Shown piece by piece: positions 13,362 to 26,845 of a stretch of 64,000 bases of DNA. The notes under the pieces are model-generated. The model made no database searches and was not told the DNA's origin. It was given only the letters and a program-made list of their open reading frames with translations. The stretch is from assembly GCA_008360955.1 (NCBI GenBank), contig LUCM01008723.1:211296-275295 (forward strand), given 5' to 3'. A program made the position numbers and the translations under genes. Numbering within the stretch: position 1 is the stretch's first letter; the number at the start of each line of letters is the position of its first letter. This stretch comes from Fasciolopsis buskii. Lineage: Eukaryota; Platyhelminthes; Trematoda; Plagiorchiida; Fasciolidae.

Positions 13362-16169
13362 AGTTTGCGTCATCTTAGGTATTAACAGTCACAGAAGATC
13401 AGATTTCGATCCAACCTCAGCCACTTGAACCATCGCATCTACCTTACACAACAGAATACCAAAGTTGTTGGAAAAATCTAAAATACCACGCTCGTAATAC
13501 ACTAAATTCAGAAGAGAGAAACTCTATGTTCCAAAATTAGCCTGTAATTTAGCCAACAGCTTGTTTCCTTTGTTGGTTGATTCAGATGTTGAGTTAAATT
13601 ATGGCTGAGTTCTTAAGAACGATGAAATTGAGTCTATCTAATTAGAAAAAAAGAGACAAAATTTTAGAACTTTGGGTGGCAGGAAGACAATTTTCGTCAG
13701 CTTTTTGTCTCGTTAATTCACCTAACGATGGAATCGCATCCGCTCAACTAAAAACGTCTTACACAATAGTCGCTTCTGGTAGCTCAGTTTCCTGATCAGA
13801 AGTGTATGCAATGCTAAAATTCTCCAAGAAGATCAGACGACTTCCACGATTACTAAACATTCTACTTTTAACGTGTTAAACAATGAACCAAACTAATCAG
13901 CCACTATGTTTTGACATGGGTCATTTTGATAATAATAATCGAATTGCAGCTTTTGTGCACTATTTCGTTTAACAATAAAGCAGCAAAGTTCGGCCTGCGT
14001 TGTCAGTGCCTAAAGATTTCCCGGTATGCCTCTGAATGAAAGTTGTGTTTCTAGTAGTGCAAGATAGCCAGAAATCAGCTGTAGACAATCATTTCCAAAT
14101 TCGTTAGCTCTTTGGAGGCTGCCTCTCATTTGATACGGATAAAATTCACCGTGCAGTATTTCAGCCACCAGGAACCGACGGAAGAATGTGTGCGTGTAAA
14201 GTGGTTCTATTAATCGCACAGGAATTAGGACTTGAAGGTTCATCTTATCAACTCTGGTGGACCGACTGATTACAATTAGCTGTAGGTGAGCCCATATATA
14301 TGTCACCTAGTTGGTGAATCTGGTCTGCGCATTTCACATTAATACAATTTGAGTTGTTTCACTCATGTCAGCCTACATGCAGATCGCGAGGAAACTGTTA
14401 TTCAGTCAATTATATGAGACACGTTCACTGAAATTGGTAGATTGCCTGTAAAATGCGCAGGACTTTCAACAGGATAAGCGACTTCCGCGAACCCCCGTCC
14501 GGCACGGTATGTCATAAACCTGATAGGCTGGCCCTCAGACTGTCGCTTGTGTAGGCTTGCTTTAGAAAATTATAAGAATTAAATGTTCTTAATTTTTACT
14601 TTCGATATCTTTGACAGCCAGCACTCCTAAACATGTTTGGGTTGAAAAGTGCAAAACAAGTAATAGGAATTTGCGTGGCTCATTTGCAACCATAAGATCT
14701 TGTGTATCCATCGGCATTCATTTCTGTCGAATTCTGCCAACGGTGAAATAATTTGAAGAACCGAGGCAAAGCTGAAGTTCACCGGTTTCGTCGTAAGTTG
14801 GTTCGTCTCTATTCAACCTGTAAGTCACACTAAGGTAACAAAATGAAAACAAAATTCGGCCTATCAGAGTTACTATGACCATTCCCTATTGCCTGTTCAT
14901 ATCACGGAGTTGGCACTCCAGTTCCGTCCAATGCATCAGAATATTGGCCCATCGGTGAGGTATATCTCCAACTTAAACATAATCTGAATCCTGAATGCAC
15001 GATATAAACAACGACTTGAAATGCCATTTTAGAATCTTGTGCCCTTTCTGTGATACAATTTATCTTCTGGATAACAGGTGGATCAGACGATCCTTGAAAC
15101 AATACAAAATCACACAAGGGTGGAAACCAAGTTGCATATTGTTGTAGACTGGATCAATAAGAGAAAAATTTGAAATAAAATCAACGACCATGAGGATTCA
15201 CCAGTGCTCCCGAATTTAAGACTGTTTTAAAGCCTGATTCGAAAACCTAGAAGTCAACGTTAGAACTGGCAGAACTATGGCGACAAATGACAAAGAAAAT
15301 GCATCAGAAAAAGATTATTCGTTAAGGAAATTTTCAGATGAACAGATGAAACTTTTTTAAATCTTCAGCATTTATTATTTCAGACAAAAGTCTGCATGAT
15401 GGGTTCTATCGTTCTTACTTGCCAATCGTCCAATCATGCCATCGATTGTATGGTAATTGTCACGGATAACGATTAAAGTGATGAATCGATCTTTGGAGAG
15501 GAACTTTGTCAATGCCAAAAACAGAACAGCCGACAATAACATCTGACTACTATCTGCGTCGGTGTTCATTTGCTGAAGAACCAAGCTGTTGTATTTAGTC
15601 CAGCAAAACCTGTGGAGTATCAAAGCCTGAGGAGCATCACAGTTAGGTCATTGCGTAGGTAACTGATGCAAATTTGAACGTATTAGCTTGCTCTTCGCAC
15701 TCTGACTAGCTGAAAACCACTTGCTATTATCACAACACTTGGCTCACTTTGATTTAACTACGAGAAGCTTATTCACACCGGTTGAAAAAGGGGCAATCAA
15801 CGAATACTGCAATACTGATTTCGGACTGTGTCCCTGTCCCCAGCACGTTGTTGAATACTAAGTAGTGCCATTTGCAAGTGACGCAGAATTTATTCCATAA
15901 ATTACCAAATGAATTCAGAGGCGTAGACTTCCGTAAAATTTGTTCTCATGTTTTAGTTGATAATGAATTAATTAATTCCTTGGGAACCCTGCTTTGATTG
16001 CCCAAATTCCTCATGTATTCGCTATTAAATGGTATCTGTAGCAATTTACAGATTTATTGCATGAATCGATCCTCAGTGGGATTATGCTTTAGGATGGGGC
16101 TATCTATGAGTCGCACTCGTCATATTAGTTAGAGTTGTGTAGCTTAATCTGAAAAGTACACGCCTCTGC
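13362..16169. other. No recognisable gene
   Basis: No family motif, RNA gene or repeat was recognised. The open frames (for example 14010-14306 minus, 98 codons) have no supporting splice structure. Confidence 0.4.
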
Positions 16170-16225
16170 TTAATAGTTAATAATTAACTAATAATAATAA
16201 TAATAACTAATAACAATTAACTAAA
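16170..16225. repeat. TAA-rich simple repeat
   Basis: Tandem TAA units at 16190-16205 are flanked by degenerate TAA/AGTTAAT words, giving a 56-base, almost wholly A/T tract that could form a cruciform-like hairpin. No gene overlaps it. Confidence 0.85.
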
Positions 16226-16955
16226 TTTTGTTGCAGCGCGATGGGAAGTAGACCATTCGAATGTATGTCAGTTTGACATGGTCCACGCAAAGCGAATGTA
16301 AGAAAATAAGCAACGTACGGTGATTGTCGGTTCTAACGCACTACAAAGAAGAACCGTTCGTTTAAAGACGTGCCAGATAAATTTATTCTGAAGGCCAAAT
16401 TACCCTAGAGGCAAAGATGTTATATCTTGGTATATAGGTGGGATTATGACGAGAGACCAGGGCAGAAAGGTAGAATTATTATGCAATAGTGAGGAGATTT
16501 TAGGAAGGAATATGAAGCTTTATGGCACTAGTGACAGACTTCGGAACATGAAAGAGAATGCTTGCAACGAGTATGAGGAATTCCTTGAACAATATGGGAA
16601 GGGTGCAATAAGGATGAAAAATTGTGAAAAAAGCTGATCCATGAAGTGAAATCCAAAATGCTTTCGACTAATTTGATCTATTTTGATAGAGATGCACAAG
16701 CGCCCAATTACTGGCTGCAATTCAGTTACATTCCTTCCGCCATGGTCTCATCAATTTAAAGAATGAATTTTCCAATGTCAGCAGTGTTCATTGCTACTGA
16801 CGGTCGGATTCACTCCTTCTCCGGCACTCACCAGGATTTGTAGCTCCCTTGGATTTAACCACGCATACACGTCACCGATTTTTCACTAAATCAAAAAGAT
16901 CTAAGATCGTGCCAGCTAGCAGGTAACCTTCAAATGCATCCAGCCTGCCAAAATT
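16226..16955. other. No recognised gene; hydrophilic frame at 16446-16637
   Basis: A plus-strand frame of 63 codons at 16446-16637 starts with ATG and is strikingly rich in Glu, Lys, Arg and Asn, because the plus strand here is purine-rich. It lies between the TAA repeat and the LINE endonuclease remnant, so a decayed first ORF of that LINE is conceivable. I see no zinc-knuckle or RRM motif to support this. Confidence 0.25.
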
Positions 16956-17718
16956 TTTGTTCCATCCCTACTGAGTATTAACACACTCGTCCTGCTCACA
17001 AAACTGCCGGACATCTCTTTCACTGTTCGTTGCCGGACAGAAGTTCATACATGTGTGGTTTGCCTACAAGACTCGACTGAATTCACATATTGCGAATGGG
17101 TTATTGTCCTTCTAAATCTTTCATGCCTACCGAACGGATAGACAATCCACCGCCGAGAAATCCGGAGTTGGTATGATCATATGCAAAAATTATTCCTGTC
17201 TGGTAATTCATTCATATCCGTTGTCTGCTATTGACTGCCTAGCTATTCATTGTAATTCTAAGTTCTCTATGAGTAGCAGCACAATTATAATGAATCTGTT
17301 TTTAGCCCAGTTTTGTACCTTAACTGATATTTCATATTTTGGGGATTCTTCCCTTCGTTTCCTGGTTTCTTTTTCTGAAAAATAATCTGCACAACACACT
17401 AGAGGATTTTAATCATGCCTCGACACTTTCTCTTACTGTGTTTTCTTGACTGATCTACCTATCTACTTCGACAACCACAGATCACTTTATTCTAGATAGC
17501 ATAATTACCAAACACCCTAAGCTATTCTGTCTTAACCTACTTGCTCCGATTTCAAAAAGTGACCATTGAGTGACCCTTGAAATCAGAAATTTATTCCCAG
17601 ATAGCTTTCCAATTTTCAAACAATCTAACCGAACCAAAATACATCTATGTAATTTTTCTCGAGAAAACATTAATCTACCCCAAATATCATTTTTCCATGC
17701 AATCTAGTGGTTTTCCGC
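16956..17718 (+). pseudogene. Decayed CR1/Jockey-group LINE, endonuclease domain
   Basis: Read across at least three frames, this stretch follows the apurinic-type endonuclease of CR1/Jockey-group non-LTR retrotransposons, which nicks the target DNA before reverse transcription. In order: SINTLVLLTKLPDISFTV near 16977 (family pattern N-A-R-S-L-x-x-K-L-P-E-L); a VVCLQDS segment where the family has I-C-V-T-E-T-W, so the catalytic Glu is lost; a Y-R-T-D-R segment, then GVGMIICKN near 17168; PLSAIDCLAIHC near 17220; FGDSS at 17338-17352 in place of the GDFN motif; DHFILDSIITKHPKL near 17480; and LAPISKSDH ending at 17566, which keeps the catalytic Asp-His pair. Stop codons and frameshifts separate these blocks. 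The copy is dead. No reverse transcriptase was seen downstream. CR1 and Jockey cannot be told apart by eye. Confidence 0.75.
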
Positions 17719-17978
17719 GTTCTTCTTTATTGTTCCCTTGTCACTTATGTTGCTTTATTAAAAAGACTTCAAAACTCTTCGTCGTGGTTCGTCTATTGTC
17801 AATGGTGCATCCTGCATACCACTGAAAATACTCCGCACTAAGCTGTGTAATTCGCATCTATACCCGCATGAAAAATTTGCACATAAATTTCTTTCGGGTC
17901 CATCCCGTTCCTTAAACAACAATCTTTCTGAATGCCATTATCAGGCAAGGACACATTCTACTCACCGCTTCATACCTT
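17719..17978 (+). repeat. LINE-derived fragment, copy 1 (endonuclease-RT linker)
   Basis: It continues directly from the endonuclease remnant and corresponds to the linker before the reverse transcriptase, where these LINEs have a basic stretch (KILRTKLCN ... HEKFAHKFLS is visible, interrupted by a stop upstream). About 260 bases are repeated at 38264-38523 in the same orientation with about eight mismatches and no indel. The match starts and ends sharply. Both copies carry the same in-frame damage, so the damaged segment itself may have been copied. Confidence 0.8.
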
Positions 17979-20900
17979 TCCGCACACACGTCTACATGAA
18001 CCCTGTATTTTGATTCGGTGAGGAATGCGCCTTTTCGGGATGAAATCCGGACAACTTTGTACAATCGTATGCAACACAAGGCAATACTGTGCAATAATGT
18101 ACGATATCTGCAATTACTTCTTCATACTGGGACAATTAGTCTACTTTTGCTGATTTGTCAAATGTGATTGCAAAAGTAAATTTCAAAACTCCACGAAACA
18201 TACCAGATTGTTGCTTCGGACGCATATCTTTGTGGGAATATTATGACTATAATTTCATAAGTAAACGTGCATGATCACCGATCTTGCTTATTGGATACGT
18301 CGGAGACTGTGGACAGAACGGCCTTTTGAGAACCGCGCTGCTAAATCGAAATAATTCTTCGGCATAGTACTGATCACTGATAATATCACCGCCATATTTG
18401 GAGAAAAAACTAATTGTTTTGCGTTGATAGGTCCATCAACCACTTACGCAAAGACCGGATTCTCTTTAGGAAAATCGTCATTCCACAAACTTGTCGGTCC
18501 ATTTTTTCTCTTACATCAGTGCCTTTCACCCGAATCCAAGTCAGTATAACAGCTTATTGGATTCAACTGAAAACCCTACAACTTCAAATGTCTTATTTTT
18601 GCCCCAAAACGAGTAACGCGCGTCGACGTAATGGCCATATCTAAATGTGAATTGCCATCCGGTAGCACAGACAAAAACAGCCGATGGACGTGTCCCATTA
18701 TCACCACTTGAAGTTTCTAGGAGAGACATGCCAGGTGACAAGCAGAAAATAAAACGTTCACAATCGACTAGAATTTAACCCAGTCACCATTCGCCCCCAG
18801 TCAGCTGTCTTATACTCAAAGCATATTTGCACCGAAACCATAGTGCTGCTCGGTCCACTCAATTCATGAGGATGACTTACAGATGCAAACCCAGTCGCGG
18901 CTCACCTCGCTCCCAACTTCAAGAAACCAAGGCGAACGGCAATACTGTTCGATCAAATTTTAACGCGATCGACGACCAAATGTTTACTTTGTGTTCAGCT
19001 AAATATGAATGATTGATTTTTTAATGCGCACGTCATGTTCCTGTTGGATAGATAAACTAAGAAAGTTTAAGCAACATAGCGAACTATCTCACAAAGTACT
19101 TATGAATTTTATTGATCAGAGAGGGTGCAAAAACAGTTGTTTTTCAGAAAAGAAAGTGCCAAAAGAAATGTCATATCACTATGAATCTACGGAGCAATTT
19201 CAGAGATCGTGTGCTTTTAGAAACATGTAATAAAAATCATTTCTGTCCTCTAAACGGAGCTGTTGCTACGTTTTTGCTCAAGTCAAGATCTGGGTTTTGC
19301 ATGCTATAAGAATTTTCATTCTTCGTGAATTGGGTAAAAGGGCGGGCATTCCAAATTCTGCTCCGCGAACGTATCTTTCTACTACAAGCATTTCTCCCCG
19401 TCCAGCTGGCCACTGGAACTTTTGCCAGTAATTATGTACTGACAGTCACATAGTCGGATACATGAATTTGCTGCTAAATTACTGAGTCGGAAATAGCATG
19501 GAGCACCTGGATGAATATATTGCCTTCATTTTATGTTGATCAAATGACAGTGACAAATTATTGTCACACCAGTTGACACATTGTATATCATATGAAAATA
19601 GCCTCCTAGGAAACAATACCAGACATTACTGACCAAAACGTCAGCAGAAAAGATAACTATCCAAACCAATTCTGACACGCCTGAGATCGCATACCATAGC
19701 CAAACACAAAAGCGGATCAACTAAAGGATAATTCATCAAGTATAACTATCAAAGTTAATTGCGTACCTGACAAACAGAATGGACTAACTTATCGTGTCAA
19801 ATTTGACCAGTAACTGATTTATAATTTTCCCCACCCAGAGCGCTGAAAACCAAGATTAATTAAAATACGTCGGTATTGATGTCATTCAATTAGCGATTGG
19901 GTGAGACGACAGCAAACCTTGATCCAAGGTTTCTATATCAGTACAGTTGTCAGTGTTCTTGCACGTACAATCCCATCCTTTAAACGGGGAGTTAGTTGAA
20001 AATGAATACGAACATGCCAGGCGAGAATATGAAGGTGTTTAGATGTTTCAAAGTGAGCTTCCGAGTCACAGGTATTCAGCAGAGACAGTTCATCATAGTG
20101 AATTATGTGAATGAACAACGTAGACGGAACTGGGCAGAGAATTTTTCCGGAATGGCCGGCGACAGGCATCCACCAAAAGGCAGAGGGGTCCGCAACAGCT
20201 TTTGATGTTTATAATTTCCCTCTCGTTGAACAAATGACATGTGTGCAAATAACTACACAACACACCAACACAGCAAATAGTCGATAGTCCGAATCGGGTT
20301 GCGTTGTCCCATGCATGTGGTGTCCCTATGAGTGTTGATGCAAGAATCACGATCAATACAGACTAGGAGTGTGTCCAATATGGGAATCAACGAATGGTAA
20401 ACAAGTGGTCCGAGCAAACAGTACACGGGCTTAGAACGGGTCAGAAACGCCCCGAGTGCGTTGTCAATGGTGCCGTAAGCAGACGAACAACAATCGTAAC
20501 AATTTGGCCCAAATGCAGACCTACCCAGATGTTTGTAGTTTTAGTTAAGTCAGACGGTCAGTATGTGAGGTAAGAAACCGATAATGCGTGTGAGGATCGG
20601 TGGCCAAAAGGCGAAGTAAATGTTAACTAAAATAGACCAGATCTGGGACATAAACAGAGGCAACGAACTGTGAAATACCGACGTCGAAGAACTGCATTAG
20701 CACCGTTTTCTTCAAGTTACCTTCGGCTTTATATATATGCACCTTCTCGCGCTCGACATGATTAGAAAGAAACGTAAAAATCGGGTTGCTTATTCGTGGC
20801 ACATCTGAACCAAATATATCAGTTCCATCTTCAGCGAGATGCATCGAGTCTTTTTCTTGAGTAAGGTGATACTCAAGGCAGCTGTTCATCTTCCAGTCCA

Positions 20901-23900
20901 TGGACAACACCTTAACAAGATGGCATTCTATTAGGCGCGCCAAGCTATCCCGTTTTATTAGGCGACACACTGAAAGTTCGAAATTCTTCATCTGCAGAAA
21001 TTCCTGCACTCCAGAACTAAGCTACTACGACAGCTTTCAAACTTACTGTTGAATATCCATCCCTGAGGTATGTGGGAAAATTCTTCGGTAGACGCACTTG
21101 TTTTTTTTTCGGTTCTCTACTCACATTATTGGTTTACAGTCGCGCAAAAGAAACCACGTTGTGTCAAGCATTTAAGCTTTCGGTGAATATTCTCCGATAT
21201 TTGCTTAACTGCTGTACGAGGCACCACTTCATTTCCACCTATTCCTTTCAGACAATTCATGATGCACTTGTGTAAGTTTGATTTTTCCTTCTGATGACTC
21301 AGTGGGATGACTAATCGGGAGCTCACAATGTTCAACCAATTTCGGACAACAGTCGCAAAGCGCAACCAGATCTTGCAGATTTAAGGATGTTTTCGTTGGC
21401 CATATTTATTTGTAGGGCACAGTAAACCGTTTCGAAACATTTGCATTGGACTGGACATTATCTCTAATAGTGAGAAGTTTCTTTTGATCGATGATGGTTT
21501 TTGATACCAAGTCCTGTGAAAAAATCAGTCTCTAGATGAAGGCCGTTTTCTCGATCTCCTTCCTTAATTTGAGAAGCTTTTTCCTGGTCTCAGTCGTCCT
21601 GACTTAAAACTTAGTGTTTTTAAACGCAGATTCACATCTACTTTCTATTCATGAATCAAAGGACCACTAGGGTTATTGTCAAATGACTACTGGGACACGT
21701 AGGCAGAATTTAAATGGAAGTTCATTATTCCTTGTCAAAATTTTCTGCCTAGTTAAACAATTTTAGATAAATGAGGGCGATTGCTTATCGGATCTGGCAC
21801 AACTCGCGGACATCCAGAAAAAATTATCCTTAGTTTGTCGTCAGTCGAAATCAAGTTTTACAATTTCACAAGACCAGAGCTAACTACTAATGGTTCAGCA
21901 AAATTTTAACTTGTTTCCATCTGTCGTTGAATAATGAGTTCTTGCATCTGACACAAGTGGGCGATCGACTTCCCTAACTCAAATTCGGCATAGACATGCT
22001 CTCAGCTATACCACGCAAGAATGCAGTGAAACTATGCTGAACACCTTGTAAACTTTTATTTTTGAGGGATCTTTACAAGTCTATTCAGGAGATGCTTTCT
22101 GTGGTCAAAGGAGAAACTAACATGGAGCTTTATTTTGGTGTTCTCAAATACGCTTTGCAATTACAGGAACTATTTTTTTCTGGTTAGCTCATCTTGTGTT
22201 TTCATCCAACGTCAACCAAATCAGGACAGCCGAACTGCGAGGATCTTAGAAAAAGCTTATTCACGTAGGGTTCCATAAAAGGCTTCAGACGAATATGTTA
22301 AGCCGTGCGCATCCTTCCTGGATACAATTTAAAGCTCGGGACAAACTGAATTTTAAAGCATGTTGCTTTGTTTTATACTTTAAAATTGACTTCAGTTAGC
22401 TACTCAATCTTTTATATTTTTATTCACGAAGAGCTGATCAGAACAAACGCCAAAAGTTGCATTACTGAGAAATTAACCATCCAGAAAATGTTCACCCCTG
22501 TGTTTTTCATTCCACTGTTCGCATATCATCTTCCAATATTATAGCTCGGCTAAACCAGAGTCAGCCTTGCGACTACTCTGCGTTTTCACTACAAAACAGT
22601 CGCACGTACGTGCCGTGACTAATTAGAGTTTACCCATCGGAACGGATTCGTACGGGCTGTGAAAGCGGCGCCAGTAGTGAAGTTACATTTGAGGGGAATG
22701 CGATTGACTTAAAGTTCAACTGTAATCAGTTGGGTGAGGATTTAATCAGTGAACCTGATTGGGTGGTGGTTTGTTAATGAAAAACATGAAGTAATCCCCC
22801 TTTCAATTCGTGTAAATGTGAATTTTAATTTGCTTGCACGATACAGCATTTGGTGACGTGGTCAGCGGGAGGTCTAGAAAAGCTGTCCTCATGCAGTGTA
22901 ACATAAATTTTAAAATCCCTGTCATGTGAAATAAAAACTGCGATAACCAGCAGGTTCCAGAAATAGAAAAATCGGCTTTTTGCATTAATGATATCGAAAG
23001 CTTCAAGAACAAAGATGAATTAGTTTGACATTTTCCAACAGAACATGAAGGAACTAAAAAGTCTAAACGTTTCAATGAATGTTTACTTTTCTCACTGCCA
23101 TCCTTCGGCCACGATCAAATACGGGTAATGAAATGAATTTCTTTAGCACAACTTACAAACACTTCTACTCAACTGGGTTGGCTTAAAAAACTACTTCCAT
23201 GACAACCATGCTTCTGTTCGTATTCCAGCTTCAATATCCCTCCTTACCGATTATTCGATCACACCACAAATGACGGTAGACAGTGCAACAAAAACATTTA
23301 ATCGTGAGGGTTGTAAATTGTCAGTCAGTTTGTTTTGAATAAGTAGCGCCAAAACAATTATCCTTTATTCTGTCTGACCCGAAAAAGGCAGTCGGACAAG
23401 TAAAACGGTCGTCGAAAATTCGGTAGGTCAAATTCTCGTCAAATCATAAACAAACGATCTTGGTCAGTTCTAACTTGTAAACACCCCTATATTATTAGTT
23501 GTTTGCTACTGCCGGATTGGATGATTCAAGTTTACTTTCTGGGACAGCGTTGCTTTAAATGATGCGATATCTCGAATCCTGATCATACGCGAAAAGAATC
23601 AAAAAATAGAAATTAAATGATCAAAAATTAAAGTATACGCTAAAGTTAGCTGGCTGCGCAAGCATCCCATCAAAGGCAATGTTCAGGTAGTAGATTTGCC
23701 AACTGCAACCAACGGTCTTTTTTGCATATAGCAGCTTACGGAGTTTACTAAAATCCGCTGTCGTTTACTTTATTCGGACTCCCTTTGAACACTACCCCTG
23801 ACTTTCTGAAAACTTCTGTTCTACGACTGTATTAGGCAGATGAACAATCTTTTATGCAATTCAAGTACCAGTAGTTTGTAACTTCACGTCTGATAATATA

Positions 23901-24730
23901 GCGAGAAAACTAGGCGTTGTACCACCAATTGCAAATGACTTTGAAAACGTGATACGTTCTGTCTGCTCGATTGTTACATTTGATACTGAGACGCCTAGAT
24001 CCGATTTGCTGTAGGACTTTATTTATGTACGTGCTGGGCGTGGTGTTCCCCTTTTTGTACCCTAATTCCATCACCTGGCTGTCAAGGTTTCTAAATGTAA
24101 CAAACGAAGTGTGGTCTTTTATTCCCACTCATGGGCGCTTAATTTGCTGCCACTACATCGTCGTCCTAGTGCACGGACACTTCAGGTGTTTTGCCACTTT
24201 AGTACCCTGCCAAAGTTGAACATCAGTAAACGCCTATCATACGTGATGGAAAAATCGACCGAAGAAATTTGAGCCATATTTCATTGACTATTCGAGTGAT
24301 CGTCTTCAGATCTGCAAAATGCAGTGTCTGTTGCCTGACAAGAATAATTCAAGGAACAGTGAAACGCATGCTAGAACCAAATCGCATGCAGCTGTTGTGA
24401 TGACTTTCGAACCCAGCATTTTAGTCATCTTTTCTTTAAAGTTCAGTCGTCTACTAACTCAAAAAGCAATGTTTTCCGGCCAATGATCTATCAAACAGGG
24501 TTAACAAGATACGGATGAACGACTATGTATTTAACTAAGCAGCTTTGAACAAAATTAGATCAAATTTGCCAGTGCATCAAAGTCCAACAATTGTCTTTGA
24601 ACAGAATTTTTCGCATCCTGTCCTCAGTGTAAACCATTTAGCGACTGAGAGAAATCCGGCGCAGACTAAGTTGTAATTGGTCAAGTCGCTTTTCCGACCT
24701 CAAACTCTAGGTTTCTCGCATTTGGGACCT
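17979..24730. other. No recognisable gene
   Basis: No reverse-transcriptase motif follows the LINE fragment, so the element is truncated or too decayed to read. The longest open frame, minus strand 20623-21009 (128 codons), has a plausible soluble-protein composition with acidic and aromatic residues, but no known motif and no clear paired splice sites. A minus frame at 22803-23075 (90 codons) is likewise unrecognised. Confidence 0.35.
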
Positions 24731-24760
24731 ATCTTTCGTTCGTTTTTCGTTCGTTCGTTA
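24731..24760. repeat. CGTT tetranucleotide repeat
   Basis: Six CGTT units, interrupted once by a T run, form a short imperfect microsatellite. Confidence 0.75.
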
Positions 24761-26800
24761 TAAGTACGAGGACATTTGAAAGTAAACAGGCAGTTTTCTG
24801 GTGAGTTGTCTACAACTGGAGGAAAAATATGAAGCAGTGCCAATACCCCTTGAGGCTGATACTGCTATATGGTATCCTAAGTACCATTGAGTGTATGTGA
24901 GAGTCAAAGGTTTCTACAAAGTTCTTCCAGAACGTTTGCTTGTGTATGCTCTGTACAGTGTGCCATAAAAGTGAAAAACTGCAGTTCCCTCACGACAGCA
25001 GAAAAGGTTGCAGATTTTCTGGCTAAAATGTTGTTTTATTGGTACTCTCAGTTCGACGCTGACCAATTTGTAAAACATTTTTGACTTCTTCTTCCTGTTA
25101 AGTTCTATTATAGAAAAAATCAACGAGCACTTCATATCAAGGATGACTTATTCATTCGTAATCTGTTCTCGTTGTTACAGGGCTGCAAACCTGATTTCGT
25201 CGGACCGGGTGAAAAGTTTTCCTTAATTTTGCATGATGAATTCTTCGATGAAATGGAATGAATCAAACCCGCGAGATAGACCATGATTTAGACTGATAAA
25301 ATTAATCCGGACTCGTCCATTTTACCTCCCAATAACTGTTTCCATGTGAAGTCAGACAACTGCTCAGTTTATTCAAATGCTACTGATTTTCTTGCAATAA
25401 AGCTTTCGGTCTGCAAACAACGGAGGTAAAAATTTGAAATGGTAGTTCAGCAAAACGGGCCTATTGCTATCACACAAGGCTTGAGCCAAAACACGAGTAA
25501 AGTGTTAAGCAAAATCAACATATTTAGAGATATCAGTGAAATTCACAATAATGTAAACCGTCTGCATTATAGCTGTTGATAGCTTTGCGACAACCGAAAA
25601 TGTGTGCTTAGACCTACATTTTTGAGAATTTACGATGGCATCAAAACTACTAACGGGTAGGAATGAAGTTTTTCTAAATCTCATCTGCATGCTATTTTTG
25701 TCAATTTAATGAGAAAGCTAGTATCTATCATAATATTCAGTTGGGTTCAACTAGTGCGCATTACATTTCTAATGGATATATGGGGACTAAAATTTGGAGA
25801 ATTATTAGACGAGCGTCAGATATCTGCCAGTCATATTCTGAACATGCTTTTGACAGTTTTTGGACTGGCTGATAGGCAACGTAATCCACGTGTGTTCATT
25901 TGCCTCAGTTCCCTTTAATTGTGAAAAATAGAACCTACCCTCTCTCTCCTGATATATATTCGAATGGATGTTTCCCACAATTTCAAAACTGGACAAGCGG
26001 TTGTCCAGAACAGAAGCAGAAAGTATCATTCATGTTCATGTTGAGGTCATCCAGTACAGAACAGAGCAAATGGCAAGTTACTGTGCCTTCAGCTTTCCAT
26101 AACTGATGTGACCTGGTACTTCCATCCAGTTCCCAGCTCTCACAGAGGGTCAAAATTTTCCCATCGGAGACCGCCTGCTAAGTGCGGATGTTTTCAATCG
26201 GGAACTGTTGGCATCTTTAACCCTTAGTTATTTCAGCTTGTTTTCGGAGCGAATTTTCCTATTCTGAACAGATGAACTCTTAGAGCCGGTTGTCCGACAT
26301 GTGATCGAATGTGTGCGTTTTCTTCTCGCAAATTGTCGCTGGCCAAAACTATGCACGATGAATGTTTTCTCAAACAACTGAATTAGAAATCAAACATGTT
26401 TCTGTACGCCAACTAACCACCTGTTTATTAGATGGTGTCGATTTCCGATCTATTATCAAAAACCACATTACAGCATATGGACGTTTTCATCTAAGTGAAA
26501 TGTTTCTCGGAATTATCGGTCAGTTTCAGGATTGCGCTGAATTATTGAAATTCGCGTGCCTGTTAGACAGAAACGATGTTCAGGACGCTACCCGTAGTCA
26601 GCCGTTTGCTTTTAGTGTATAAGTAGTATATGTGCAGATAGCAAGTCCAACCTTCAGGTACACTAGTTGACTGAGTTCAGATAAACACTGTGCAATTCTA
26701 AAGTCTAATTGGTACCCGTATCTACTCACGGTGATTACTTGAGATATTGGTCCAAAAACAAATAAGGAGTGCTCGCTTATTCAAATGAATTTATAGAACT
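24761..26800. other. No recognisable gene
   Basis: Several plus-strand open frames of 65-86 codons occur, the longest at 26362-26622, ATG-initiated. None shows a family motif, so they are taken as chance frames. Confidence 0.35.
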
Positions 26801-26845
26801 GTGCCGGGTACGCACACCTGATGGGCCCATTAACCTCGAAACATT
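26801..26845 (-). repeat. Old fragment of the 599-919/31141-31460 repeat
   Basis: About 43 bases from GTGCCGGGTACGCACACCTG onward align without gaps to the GTACCGGGTACGCATACCTG block of copy B (near 31377-31420), at roughly 75-80% identity by eye. The 30 bases upstream keep equal spacing but little identity. This would be a much older third insertion of the family, in the orientation of copy B. The short length leaves room for coincidence. Confidence 0.4.

Noticed and set aside
20623..21009. 128-codon minus-strand frame as an exon
   Set aside because: The composition is plausible, but no family is recognised and no convincing acceptor and donor pair was found at its ends.
24398..24425. TTCGAACCC on the plus strand as a tRNA B-box
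   Set aside because: Neither strand gives the A-box, acceptor stem or anticodon arm at tRNA spacing.
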